Source: Myxococcota bacterium (GTDB lineage: Bacteria > Myxococcota_A > Polyangia > Polyangiales > Polyangiaceae). From it: a stretch of 63,825 nt of DNA. Where the stretch lies: the NCBI GenBank assembly GCA_963169165.1, contig CAUJFL010000013.1, forward strand, positions 1 to 63,825, written 5' to 3'. Within the stretch, counting starts at the first letter, position 1. Each line of letters begins with the position of its first letter. The position numbers were made by a program, and so were the translations under genes. Positions 45,070 through 52,964 of the stretch are shown here, piece after piece. The notes beneath the pieces were generated by a model. The model was not told where the DNA came from. It made no database searches and was given only the letters and a program-made list of their open reading frames with translations.

Positions 45070-45359
45070 GAGGTTGTCCCAGACGATGTACACCTCCCCG
45101 GTGGGGTGCCGCTCCGCCAGCGCCTCCAGGAAGCGCACCACCCCTCGCCTGTTCGCCTCTAGCACCGCCCGAACACCTCGCCGGTCTGGGTGTTGAACGC
45201 GGCGATCAGTGTTTGCGTCCCGTTGCGTCGGTGCTCGTACTCCCGCCGAAGCTGCCCGCGCCGCGTGACGTGCGTGGGGTGAAGGTCCGAGCGGGCCTGC
45301 GTGCCCGCCTTCTCGTCGACCGACAACACCACCGCTCCCTTGGGTGGATTCAGATACAG
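45070..45359 (-). pseudogene. IS630-family transposase fragment, frameshifted
   Basis: Read on the minus strand, LYLNPPKGAVVLSVDEKAGT through NTQTGEVFGR is the DDE catalytic core (first Asp in VDEK), and LEANRRGVVRFLEALAERHP to YIVWDNL is the segment with the second Asp (WDNL). A single-base loss near 45164 (cggtgctag for cgggtgctag) separates the two parts into different frames. The fragment stops at WDNL; the final Glu region is missing. It is joined directly to the DHFR-family gene's 5' flank. The upstream extension (AVKQATAQVAVAEVALAA, to about 45530) is not recognised. Confidence 0.75.
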
Positions 45360-45942
45360 GCTCATGCGCGTGCCAGTCTGCCGAGCGAGCTCTGCTTGCA
45401 GCGCCGGGAGCGTCCAGCCTGCCGAAAATGACGCCCGAAAGACCTCAGCTGCGCGCGCCTCGTCGTGGCACGCCGCCGCCAGCGCAACCTCGGCCACCGC
45501 CACCTGTGCGGTGGCCTGCTTCACCGCACGCGCGGCAACGCTACCACCACGCTCGTCGCACACACCGCGCGCCTGCGCGTCTTGCGCACCGTGTCCGGGT
45601 GGCACCCGTTGCGCCGCCCGTTCTCTTCCCGCAACACCACGCGGTACTCGCACGCTCGCGCCCCCGCCACCGACATCGGGGGGGGGCGGCCGGCGCCTTC
45701 GCGGGTGCTTCGAGAGTGGCTTCTTCCCGTTCAAAGGATGGACCGACCACGGCGCCGACTTCCTCGGCCTTGCGGATGGCGACGGCCTCGACGGCTTCCC
45801 AAGTTCAAACACCCCCACGAACGTCGCCGACGCGTCCTCCGGGGCAGACGACGGCGGATCACGCGCGTCGCCCCCCGCTTCGCTCCCGCGACGACGCGCG
45901 TCGCGACCCGACGACCGGTCGAGGACTGCCGAATCGGGACGT
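45360..45942. other. Intergenic remnant DNA, no recognisable intact gene
   Basis: ORFs run in several frames on both strands here but are low-complexity Arg/Ala/Pro text without domains. A poly-G run (ggggggggcgg near 45680) and scattered stops suit decayed insertion-sequence DNA between the IS630 core fragment and the CTAG-ended repeat. Nothing else supported. Confidence 0.4.
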
Positions 45943-46075
45943 CTAGTGCCCCGCGCGCCCGAAGTTCGTAGGGGGTCGCGGCCGCCTAGCGGCCGCTCGA
46001 TCGCGCCACCGTGAGGACGCAGAGCCTGACACCCTCGCGCGCGAGGAGGCGGCGCCCACGGCTCCACGACGACGC
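45943..46075 (-). repeat. About 130-bp CTAG-ended repeat, copy on minus strand
   Basis: From ctagtgccccgcgcgcccga to cggctccacgacgacgc. Its reverse complement aligns almost throughout with 49225-49354: both run gcgtcgtcgtgg, gccgtgggcg, cgcctcctcgc, cgcgagggtg, cctcacgg, and finish in acccctacga plus CTAG. The two copies form an inverted pair about 3.1 kb apart, around two secreted-protein genes. Confidence 0.8.
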
Positions 46076-46305
46076 CGGGTGAGGAGGTCTTGCAGCGAGA
46101 CGGCCTGGAGCGCGTCGGCGATGCGCTTGGGCATGGTCAGGCCGCCCAGGGTACTCGAGGTACTCGAGGTACGAAGTCTCCGCGGAAGCGCCCGCGCCGT
46201 CGCGCGACGCTCTTCGGCCTCGGCGCGCTCGAGCGCACGCTTCACCTCCGCCCGCGCGCGCCTCGCGTCCTTCTTGCGCGCCGCCACACGCTCTCTCGCG
46301 AGCCC

Positions 46306-46490
46306 CGGCGTCGGACGCGAGCACGCGATCTTCACCAACTCCGTCCGCGTCTCCAGCGCAATCCGCGGCGGCCTGCCAGACCGCGGGCGGCTTGCTGGTT
46401 GCTTCTGCCGGGGAGGGTACGCCGCTTCTTCAGCTCGGGCCGATCCACAACTTCTGGTCACGTATCGCGCGACGTTAGGTTTGACGAGGT
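46306..46490 (-). pseudogene. Possible transposase N-terminal fragment (IS630-like)
   Basis: A minus-strand frame reads RPRSGRPPRIALETRTELVK followed by IACSRPTP. This resembles the helix-turn-helix/linker region of IS630-type transposases (SGRPRxI...ACSxPP). It then runs into non-homologous Arg/Ala sequence containing the 9-bp tandem motif gtactcgag near 46150. The match is short, so this call is tentative. Confidence 0.4.
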
Positions 46491-46524
46491 CAGAAATCAG
46501 TTGGTAGGCTGCGGTTCCCAAGCC

Positions 46525-46541
46525 AGAGGAGGACCAGGATG
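46525..46541 (+). promoter_or_regulatory. Strong Shine-Dalgarno plus ATG ahead of the heptamer array
   Basis: AGAGGAGG (46525-46532) lies 6 nt before ATG 46539-46541, the best ribosome binding site in this region. The ATG frame currently meets TAG after about 36 codons. The signal-peptide-coding frame downstream is offset by one base from this ATG. Confidence 0.65.
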
Positions 46542-46542
46542 C

Positions 46543-46598
46543 GCTCACCGCTCACTGCTCACCGCTCACCGCTCACCGCTCACCGCTCACCGCTCACT
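46543..46598. repeat. Eight tandem heptamers (gctcacc/gctcact) just inside a start codon
   Basis: Eight consecutive 7-bp units begin 4 nt after the A of ATG 46539: six gctcacc and two gctcact, then a degenerate gctcgtc. Because 7 is not a multiple of 3, each gain or loss shifts the downstream reading frame. Losing one unit would join the ATG to the frame encoding RSLLVVLSLFAASQVGADGC. Confidence 0.9.
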
Positions 46599-46777
46599 GC
46601 TCGTCGTGCTGTCGCTTTTCGCGGCGTCCCAGGTCGGGGCAGACGGGTGTAGCTGCAACCCGCTCCCGCCTGGCGCCGACGCCGAGATCCGCTACTACGA
46701 GGGAGGCACGGGGGAGCCGGTGAACCTCATGAGCATCCCCGCGGGAGAGGTGGCCACGCAGGAGGTGCAGACACCAC

Positions 46778-48172
46778 ATGGTGTTCGACGAAGGCGGCCA
46801 CCTCGCAGCGAGGCGAGACCGGGGACGGATGGAGATTCAGGCGATGTCGCAGGTCGGCGGGGTCCCCTACGGGGCGTCCAAGCCGTGGCAGGCCACGAAC
46901 TACCTGTCGTACTTCCTGGAGGGCACCGAGCTCGACGAAGTGCAGATGGCGGCGCTGGTGCAGGGGGTTCAAGGCGCCAAGGCTTCGCACAGCGGCTTCA
47001 TGTCGTACTCGTATCTGCTCGGGGCGCTCGACTATCACTTCCCCCAGCGCGACGTCGGCTACCCGGTCGAGGCCGTGAGGACGCAGCTGCGAGGGCGTTG
47101 CTCCAGCTTCCAGCCATGGGCATCGACGTTCCAGAGCTTGATGGACGAGCTCTCCGCGGGGTTCGGGTGCGGCGTGGCGACCTCGGAGTTCGAGCTCTGG
47201 GGCGTCACGCTCGAGCCGGGGTTCGGCGGCTGGAGGCACCAGATGGGTTTCTTCCCTCACCTGACCGGCCCGACCGAGCCAGGCCGCCACGTCGCCGGCG
47301 GAGGGTTCACGATGTTCGGCAACCTCGAGGCCGACCTGACCGACTACGTCCAGAACGCGGACGGTTTCTTCAACGTCGCGTACGAGTTTCAGGTCGAGAA
47401 CCACCGCCCCCGCCTGGTGGTGGCGCACGGGAAGGTTCGCGCGACCGGCAGCTACGCCAACGAGAACATCCAGGAGAGCCTGAGTGAGGCGATTGGGACG
47501 AAGCTCCCGGCCGCCTTCACCGCGACGATGCAGAGTCGGCTCTCGCAGCTCTTGCCCGGCAAGATCGTCTTCCCGTCGAAGGCTGTTTGCCCGGCCGCCT
47601 GCTCGCTCGGCGCGCCCGACCTCGAGGACTGCAGGACGCGGACGACAGACACGCTGAAGACGATCCTGATCACGCACTTGACGAAGCAGGGTCTCTCCGA
47701 CACCGAAGCGAAGACGCGAGCAGCCCGGATGGTGGAAGACTTCAAGCCGTCGGACTTCAGCTGCGAGAGCGCCTTCGAGAAGACGGGCGGCGGCGTCACG
47801 CCCGACGAGGCCGAGGAGTACAACTTCCAGATGTGCAGCCAGGCGCCGTGCGCGGGCGGCAGCGCGTGCGGGGTCTGCACGTTCCACGTCCCCGTCCAGG
47901 CGGTCAACGTGTACAATGACGGCTTCGAGCTGGTGATGCGGGAGGCGGAGAACGACACGCTGGCGGCGCTGCAGAGGGCGCTCCTGGAGTCGAACGACGC
48001 CGCCTCGGCCGCCGCCCGCGCCGAGCTCGACGCGCTCTGCAACCCCAGCGACGGCGAACGCGACGCGTTCACGCGGGACTATACTTTCACTCACGTACAC
48101 GACCACGCCTGCTTCGACCACTGCCCTGGCCCGGGCGCGCCCCCTCCCCCCGCGCTCTTCTGCAAGCCATGA
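46778..48172 (+). CDS. Large protein of unknown function; probably the body of a secreted protein with a frame-disrupted 5' end
   Basis: 464 aa from ATG 46778, which has AGGAGGTG about 10 nt upstream. It lacks a signal peptide itself. The DNA before it encodes, one frame over, a signal-like SLLVVLSLFAASQVGADGC and a coherent NLMSIPAGEVATQEVQTPH that would read straight into MVFDEGGHLA if two bases were restored. The body shows QATNYLSYFLEGTELDEVQ, paired Cys in VCPAACSLGAPDLEDC and CAGGSACGVCTF, and a Cys/His/Pro-rich end. No family is recognised. Its stop overlaps the next lipoprotein start (ATGA), so they are coupled. Confidence 0.7.
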   Translation: MVFDEGGHLAARRDRGRMEIQAMSQVGGVPYGASKPWQATNYLSYFLEGTELDEVQMAALVQGVQGAKASHSGFMSYSYLLGALDYHFPQRDVGYPVEAVRTQLRGRCSSFQPWASTFQSLMDELSAGFGCGVATSEFELWGVTLEPGFGGWRHQMGFFPHLTGPTEPGRHVAGGGFTMFGNLEADLTDYVQNADGFFNVAYEFQVENHRPRLVVAHGKVRATGSYANENIQESLSEAIGTKLPAAFTATMQSRLSQLLPGKIVFPSKAVCPAACSLGAPDLEDCRTRTTDTLKTILITHLTKQGLSDTEAKTRAARMVEDFKPSDFSCESAFEKTGGGVTPDEAEEYNFQMCSQAPCAGGSACGVCTFHVPVQAVNVYNDGFELVMREAENDTLAALQRALLESNDAASAAARAELDALCNPSDGERDAFTRDYTFTHVHDHACFDHCPGPGAPPPPALFCKP

Positions 48173-49071
48173 CCACCATGACGACCACAAGGACACTCGT
48201 CGCGCTCGTCGCGGTGGCCCTCGTCGTCGCGTGCGGCGGGCAGATCGAGCACGACGTCGACTCCACGGGGCCCGGCTCGGCCGGGACCGGGCAGGGCGCG
48301 AGCGGACGCGGCGGCGCCGCTGGCGCGAGCGCGCCTGGGGGCGCCGCAGGGTCCGTCGCGGGGGGAGCAGCGTCGGGCGCGGCGGGGTCGGCCGGAGGCG
48401 GGCCCGTCTGCGAGGCGTTCACCGTCTCGATTTGCAACGGGCCCTGCCCCGACACGTGTGATGGCACATGCCTCGACAGCGACGTCTGGCCAGAACTCAA
48501 GACGGGCCTCGGCTTCTGCGCGTCCGGCCCAGCGTGGACGCAGAAAGGCTACCTCTGTCCCCTGTGCGAGGACGGGATGGTGTGCATCGGCGGCTGGAGG
48601 TGCGGCCCCCGCGAGCAGTGTGAGTTGTTCGAACTGAACGGCCAGTTCAACTCGTGCACCTATTCGGACTTCACCCCGTACGACGGAGCTGCCGTGCCCG
48701 ACCTGGAGGAGTGCCCTTCCATCCCCGACGCCGCGGTCACGCTTTGCGGCGGGGCCTGCGGGGGTTGCGGCCCGGACGAAGGGTGTGTCCAGCGCTCGCC
48801 TACCCACCCCGTAGGACTTTGCCTACCTCTCGAGTCGTACCCGGGCAAGCCAGAGCGGCCCGATAGCTGCGGTACGAAGAACTCCTGCGATCTGGGGAAC
48901 GGCTGCTATATTCCAGCGGCGCCGCTCGCGTACATGACGGCCCTGACCCTCACGGGCGGGATCTGCTTCCCGTTCGACACGTGCATCGCGCTCGCCAACC
49001 AGCTGCCGGGGGGGGGCGTGTGCCTGGGAGGGAAGGGCGACGTGCTCGGGGGCAAGTGGCCCACGGAGTGA
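48169..49071 (+). CDS. Cys-rich lipoprotein
   Basis: 300 aa from ATG 48169, in an ATGA overlap with the previous gene. Signal TRTLVALVAVALVVAC with lipobox ALVVACG. A Gly/Ala/Ser linker (GASGRGGAAGASAPGGAAGS) leads to a 220-residue domain with about 26 Cys in short pairs (CNGPCPDTCDGTC, GGACGGCGPDEGC). Disulphide-stabilised surface protein; function unknown. Coupling to the upstream secreted-protein gene suggests the two act together outside the cell. Confidence 0.85.
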   Translation: MTTMTTTRTLVALVAVALVVACGGQIEHDVDSTGPGSAGTGQGASGRGGAAGASAPGGAAGSVAGGAASGAAGSAGGGPVCEAFTVSICNGPCPDTCDGTCLDSDVWPELKTGLGFCASGPAWTQKGYLCPLCEDGMVCIGGWRCGPREQCELFELNGQFNSCTYSDFTPYDGAAVPDLEECPSIPDAAVTLCGGACGGCGPDEGCVQRSPTHPVGLCLPLESYPGKPERPDSCGTKNSCDLGNGCYIPAAPLAYMTALTLTGGICFPFDTCIALANQLPGGGVCLGGKGDVLGGKWPTE

Positions 49072-49224
49072 CGACAGGGGCATCTCGCTGTGTCGGGGTG
49101 TCCACCAAAGCGGATCAACCTCGTGTGGGAGCTGACCCCCTGCGTGGACGGATCGAGCACCTCGTCGAGGCCGTCGTGACCGAGCTCCCCTGGGTGCTCG
49201 AGCCGATCGTGTAGCCGCCGCCTC

Positions 49225-49354
49225 GCGTCGTCGTGGTGCCGTGGGCGTCGCCTCCTCGCCCGCGAGGGTGCGCGGGCTCCGCGCCCTCACGGCGCGCGAT
49301 CGCGCAGCCGCCCAGCGGTAGCGACCCCTACGAGCTTCGGGCGTGCAGTGCTAG
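49225..49354 (+). repeat. About 130-bp CTAG-ended repeat, copy on plus strand
   Basis: From gcgtcgtcgtggtgccgtgg to cgtgcagtgctag. Inverted relative to the copy at 45943-46075. Its terminal CTAG contains the TAG stop codon of pdxH read on the minus strand (49351-49353), so the element ends exactly at the gene boundary. The DNA between 49072 and 49224 holds only a short ORF tail (RIEHLVEAVVTELPWVLEPI) of unknown origin. Confidence 0.8.
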
Positions 49355-49983
49355 GGGCAGAGCCTCGACAGGGTCCACCCAGCGCCCTCGCGCGTGTAGA
49401 CGAGCCTGTCGTGCATGCGGTTGGTGCGGCCCTGCCAGAGCTCGACGCGCAGGGGTGCCAGCACGAAACCTCCCCAGTGAGGGGGCCGCGGGACGTCGCC
49501 AGGGAAGCGCGCCTCGACGGCGGCGAGCCGCGCGTCGAGGGCGGCGCGATCGGCGACCGCGCGGCTCTGCTCCGAGGCCCACGCGCCCTGCTGGCTGCCG
49601 CGCGGGCGCGACGCGAAATACTCGTCTGACTCGGCCCCGGGGAGCCGCGTCACGTCGCCGCGCACACAGACCTGCCGCTGCATCGACAGCCAGGCGAACG
49701 TCAGCGAAGCGCGCGGGCAGGCGGCGAGCTCGCGGCCCTTTTGACTGTCATAATTGGTGAAGAAGCTGAAGCCGCGCGCGTCGACCCCCTTCAGCAGCAC
49801 GACGCGGGACGACGGATAGCCATCGGCGCCGAGCGTCGCGAGCGTCATCGCGTTGGGCTCCAGCGTGCCCGCGGCGACCGCGTCGTCGAACCAGCGTCGA
49901 AACTGGGCGATGGGATCGGCGTCGACCTCTGCCTCGAGCAGCGCGCCGAGGCGATAGTCCTCGCGGAGCTCCTGCAAGCTCAC
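49351..49983 (-). CDS. pdxH: Pyridoxamine/pyridoxine 5'-phosphate oxidase
   Basis: 210 aa, GTG start in a GTGA overlap with valS. It oxidises pyridoxine or pyridoxamine phosphate to pyridoxal phosphate with FMN and oxygen, in the cytoplasm. Family segments are NAMTLATLGADGYPSSRVVL, FSFFTNYDSQKGRELA (FMN site), SMQRQVCVRGDV, SQQGAWASEQS and the C-terminal VELWQGRTNRMHDRLVY with RLCP at the end. Length and motifs are normal. The stop codon lies inside the terminal CTAG of a repeat element. Confidence 0.96.
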   Translation of the reverse strand: MSLQELREDYRLGALLEAEVDADPIAQFRRWFDDAVAAGTLEPNAMTLATLGADGYPSSRVVLLKGVDARGFSFFTNYDSQKGRELAACPRASLTFAWLSMQRQVCVRGDVTRLPGAESDEYFASRPRGSQQGAWASEQSRAVADRAALDARLAAVEARFPGDVPRPPHWGGFVLAPLRVELWQGRTNRMHDRLVYTREGAGWTLSRLCP

Positions 49984-52772
49984 AGCTCCTCCACCAGCGC
50001 CAGGGCCTCGTCGAGATCCGACTTGCGACGCCGGAGCGCCGCGAGATCCGCCTTCGCTTGCTCGACGACCTCGGGCGGGGCCTTCTCGAGGAAGCTGGGC
50101 AGCGAGAGCCGCTTTTCCATCAGTTGCACGTCCTTCTCCACCTTCTTCAGCTGCCTCGAGACGCGCTCTCGCTCCTTGGCGGGCTCGACGTGACCGCGCA
50201 GGCCGACCAGCACCTCGACGCCACCCGTGACGCCCATCACGAAGCCCTTGGGGCGAGCGCCGCCGGCGGGCTCGATGGCGAGAGCTCCCTCGACGCGCGT
50301 TAGCTTGCTGATCACGGCGCGCTCGCGTGACAACAGGGCGCGGACGGCGTCGTCGGCCGCGCGCAGCACGAGGGGCACCTCGACCGCGGGGCTGAGCTCG
50401 TGCTCGGTGCGCGCCGAGCGCGCGGCGCCGATCACCTCCTGCAGCAGCGCCATCTCGCGCTCTGCTTCGGCGTCGACCCTGCCCTCGTCGGCGCGCGGGT
50501 ACGGCGCCTTCGCGATCGTCGACGGGCGCCCGGCGGGCTTGGGCAGCCGCTGCCAGAGCTCCTCGGTGACGAACGGCGCGAACGGGTGCAGCGCGCGCAG
50601 CGACGCCTCGAGCACGTACGAAGCGACGGCCTTCGTCTCCTGCTTCTCGGCGCCGTCGTCGCCGTACAGCACCGGCTTCGACAGCTCGAGGAACCAGTCA
50701 CACAGCTCGTTCCAGAAGAAGCGATACAGCGCGCTCGTCGCGTCGTCGAGGCGGTACGCGTCGAGCCCCGCGCGCGCCTCCGCGAGCACGGCGGCGAGGC
50801 GCGACAGGATCCAGCGGTTGGTGAGCGAGGTGGCCGGGGGCACGCCGCCGTCGAGCGTGACGCCGTCGAGGTAGCTCGACACGAAGCGCGTCGCGTTCCA
50901 CATCTTGTTGCAGAAGTGTCGGTAGCCCTCGACGCGCTTCGGCGCGAGCGCGATGCGCTTCGCACCCGGCGAGTAGCTCGTCAGCGTCAGCCGCAGCGCG
51001 TCGGTGCCGAACGCCGGAAACCCGCTGCCCATCTCGGCCGCCGACGGGTACGCCTTCTTGAACTTGGCGAGGCTCTCGGCGAGCGGAGCGCCGGGCATCG
51101 CGCGCTGCACCATCTCCTCGAAGGTCGCGCCGTGGATGAGATCGAGCGGATCGATCACGTTGCCCTTCACCTTGCTCATCTTGTCGCCGTTCTCGTCGAC
51201 GATGAGCCCTGACAACAACACTCTCTTGAATGGCACCTCGCCCATGAAATACAGCCCCATCATCATCATCCGGGCCACCCAGAAGAACAGGATGTCGTAG
51301 CCTGTCTCGAGATCGCTGCCGGGATAATACTTGGCGAGCGCGGGCGTCGAGGCGGGCCAGCCGAGCGTCGCGAAGGGCCACAGCCCGCTCGAGAACCACG
51401 TGTCGAGCACGTCTTCGTCTTGCTTCAGGTGCTCGCCAGAACAGTTGGCACAAACCTCGACGCTGGCCTCTCTCGTGACGTGTACGTGGCCGCAGCCCTG
51501 GCAATAGAAGGCTGGGATCTGGTGGCCCCACCACAGCTGCCGCGAGATGCACCAGTCCTGGATGTTGCCGAGGAAGTGCTCGTAGGTCTTCACCCACTCT
51601 TCGGGCAGGATACGCGTGCGCCCGTCGCGCACCGCGGCGAGCGCGGGCTCGGCGAGCGGGGCCATCTTCACGAACCACTGGGTGCTGATCATCGGCTCGA
51701 CGATGGTGCCGCTGCGCTCGGAGCGCGGCAGCGTGAGGGTGTGCGGCTTGCTGCCGCGCGCGAGGCCGAGCTCCGCGAGCGCGCGCTTGACCTCCTTGCG
51801 CGCGACGAACCGGTCCATCCCGGCGAACCTCCCGCCGTTGGCGTTGATCTTCCCCTCCTGGTCGAGGACGCTGATCTCCTCGAGGCCGTGGCGCTTGCCG
51901 GTCGCGAAATCGTTGAAATCGTGCGCGGGCGTGACCTTGACGGCGCCGGTGCCGAACTTCGGATCGACCAGCACGGCGTCGGCGATGATCGGCACGAGCC
52001 GGTCGACGAACGGGTGCCGCAGGCGCTTGCCGAGCAGGTGCTGGTACCGAGGATCGTCGGGGTGCACCGCGACGGCCGTGTCGCCCAGCATCGTCTCGGG
52101 GCGCGTGGTCGCGACGACGATCTCTCCGCCGCCGTCCGCCTCGTCGAGCTGGTAGGCGAACTCGTACAGCTCGCCGTTCTGGCCCTCCTGGTTCTCGACC
52201 TCGAGATCGCTGAGCACTGTCCGCGCCTCGCAGTCCCAGTTCACGAGGCGCGTCGCGCGGTAGATGAGGCCCGCCTCGTGGAGCCGACAGAACGCCTCGC
52301 GGACGGCGACGGCGTAGGCCGGGTCCATCGTGAAGACGCTGCGCTTCCAGTCGGGGCTCGCGCCGAGCTCTCGCTGCTGCAGCGCGATGCGCCCGCCGCT
52401 CTCGTGGCGCCACCTCCACACGCGCGCGGTGAACTCCTCGCGGCCTAGATCGTGCCTGGTCAGGCCCTCGCGCTTCAGCTGGCGCTCGACGACGGTCTGC
52501 GTCGCGATGCCGGCGTGGTCCATCCCGGGTTGAAACAGCGCGTCGAAGCCGCTCATCCGGTGGTAGCGCACGAGCGTGTCCTCGAACGTGCAGCGCATCG
52601 CGTGGCCCATGTGAAGGCTGCCCGTGACGTTGGGAGGAGGCATCTGCAGGCAGTAGGCGGGCGCGCCCGTCGCCGCGTCGCTCGCGTCGAACACGCCCTC
52701 ACGCTCCCAGTGCGCGTACCAGCGGGCCTCGACCTCGCCGGGGTCGAACGCCTTGCTCATCTCGGTCGTCAT
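49980..52772 (-). CDS. valS: Valyl-tRNA synthetase
   Basis: 930-aa class I aminoacyl-tRNA synthetase that charges tRNA-Val. The HIGH-type motif is PNVTGSLHMGHAM and the KMSKS-type motif GDKMSKVKGNVIDPLD. The editing domain is shown by VATTRPETMLGDTAVAVHPD. The C-terminal coiled coil (VSRQLKKVEKDVQLMEKRLS) is typical of ValRS. ATG 52772; an in-frame ATG four codons later (MSKAFDPGEVEARWY) may be the true start. It overlaps pdxH by 4 bp, forming a valS-pdxH operon. Confidence 0.97.
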   Translation of the reverse strand: MTTEMSKAFDPGEVEARWYAHWEREGVFDASDAATGAPAYCLQMPPPNVTGSLHMGHAMRCTFEDTLVRYHRMSGFDALFQPGMDHAGIATQTVVERQLKREGLTRHDLGREEFTARVWRWRHESGGRIALQQRELGASPDWKRSVFTMDPAYAVAVREAFCRLHEAGLIYRATRLVNWDCEARTVLSDLEVENQEGQNGELYEFAYQLDEADGGGEIVVATTRPETMLGDTAVAVHPDDPRYQHLLGKRLRHPFVDRLVPIIADAVLVDPKFGTGAVKVTPAHDFNDFATGKRHGLEEISVLDQEGKINANGGRFAGMDRFVARKEVKRALAELGLARGSKPHTLTLPRSERSGTIVEPMISTQWFVKMAPLAEPALAAVRDGRTRILPEEWVKTYEHFLGNIQDWCISRQLWWGHQIPAFYCQGCGHVHVTREASVEVCANCSGEHLKQDEDVLDTWFSSGLWPFATLGWPASTPALAKYYPGSDLETGYDILFFWVARMMMMGLYFMGEVPFKRVLLSGLIVDENGDKMSKVKGNVIDPLDLIHGATFEEMVQRAMPGAPLAESLAKFKKAYPSAAEMGSGFPAFGTDALRLTLTSYSPGAKRIALAPKRVEGYRHFCNKMWNATRFVSSYLDGVTLDGGVPPATSLTNRWILSRLAAVLAEARAGLDAYRLDDATSALYRFFWNELCDWFLELSKPVLYGDDGAEKQETKAVASYVLEASLRALHPFAPFVTEELWQRLPKPAGRPSTIAKAPYPRADEGRVDAEAEREMALLQEVIGAARSARTEHELSPAVEVPLVLRAADDAVRALLSRERAVISKLTRVEGALAIEPAGGARPKGFVMGVTGGVEVLVGLRGHVEPAKERERVSRQLKKVEKDVQLMEKRLSLPSFLEKAPPEVVEQAKADLAALRRRKSDLDEALALVEEL

Positions 52773-52848
52773 CGCGGCCCTCTACCACCGGGCTCGCGGG
52801 GCGCGCACCAGCGCGCCGCCCGCGCCGAGGAAGGCTCCGGGTGCTCGC

Positions 52849-52909
52849 TTGACAAGGAGCACATGGTAGGTTACTCGCTTACATGTAGGACTTGCGTCAC
52901 CAAGGTGAC
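52849..52909 (+). promoter_or_regulatory. Candidate promoter and palindrome upstream of the sigma-like gene
   Basis: TTGACA (52849-52854) is followed after 17 bp by TACTCG, a plausible but weak -10. Downstream lies GTCACCAAGGTGAC (52896-52909), a perfect 6-bp inverted repeat around AA that could be an operator or a small hairpin. Both precede the ATG at 52965. Confidence 0.4.
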
Positions 52910-52964
52910 GGATGGCGAGTCCAAGCCCATCTGGCAGCGTGGAGCCATCAATGCAGGAGGAGAC

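Noticed and set aside
44485-45165. 226-aa version of the DHFR-family protein
   Set aside because: First 41 residues are transposase remnant; true start taken as GTG 45042.
46543-46598. Heptamer tract as a CRISPR or iteron origin
   Set aside because: Units are 7 bp, contiguous, inside a coding start with a ribosome binding site; no origin-associated genes nearby.
48981-49214. 77-aa ORF ending RIEHLVEAVVTELPWVLEPI as a gene
   Set aside because: Begins inside the lipoprotein gene in another frame; only its tail is outside, with no ribosome binding site and no recognised family.
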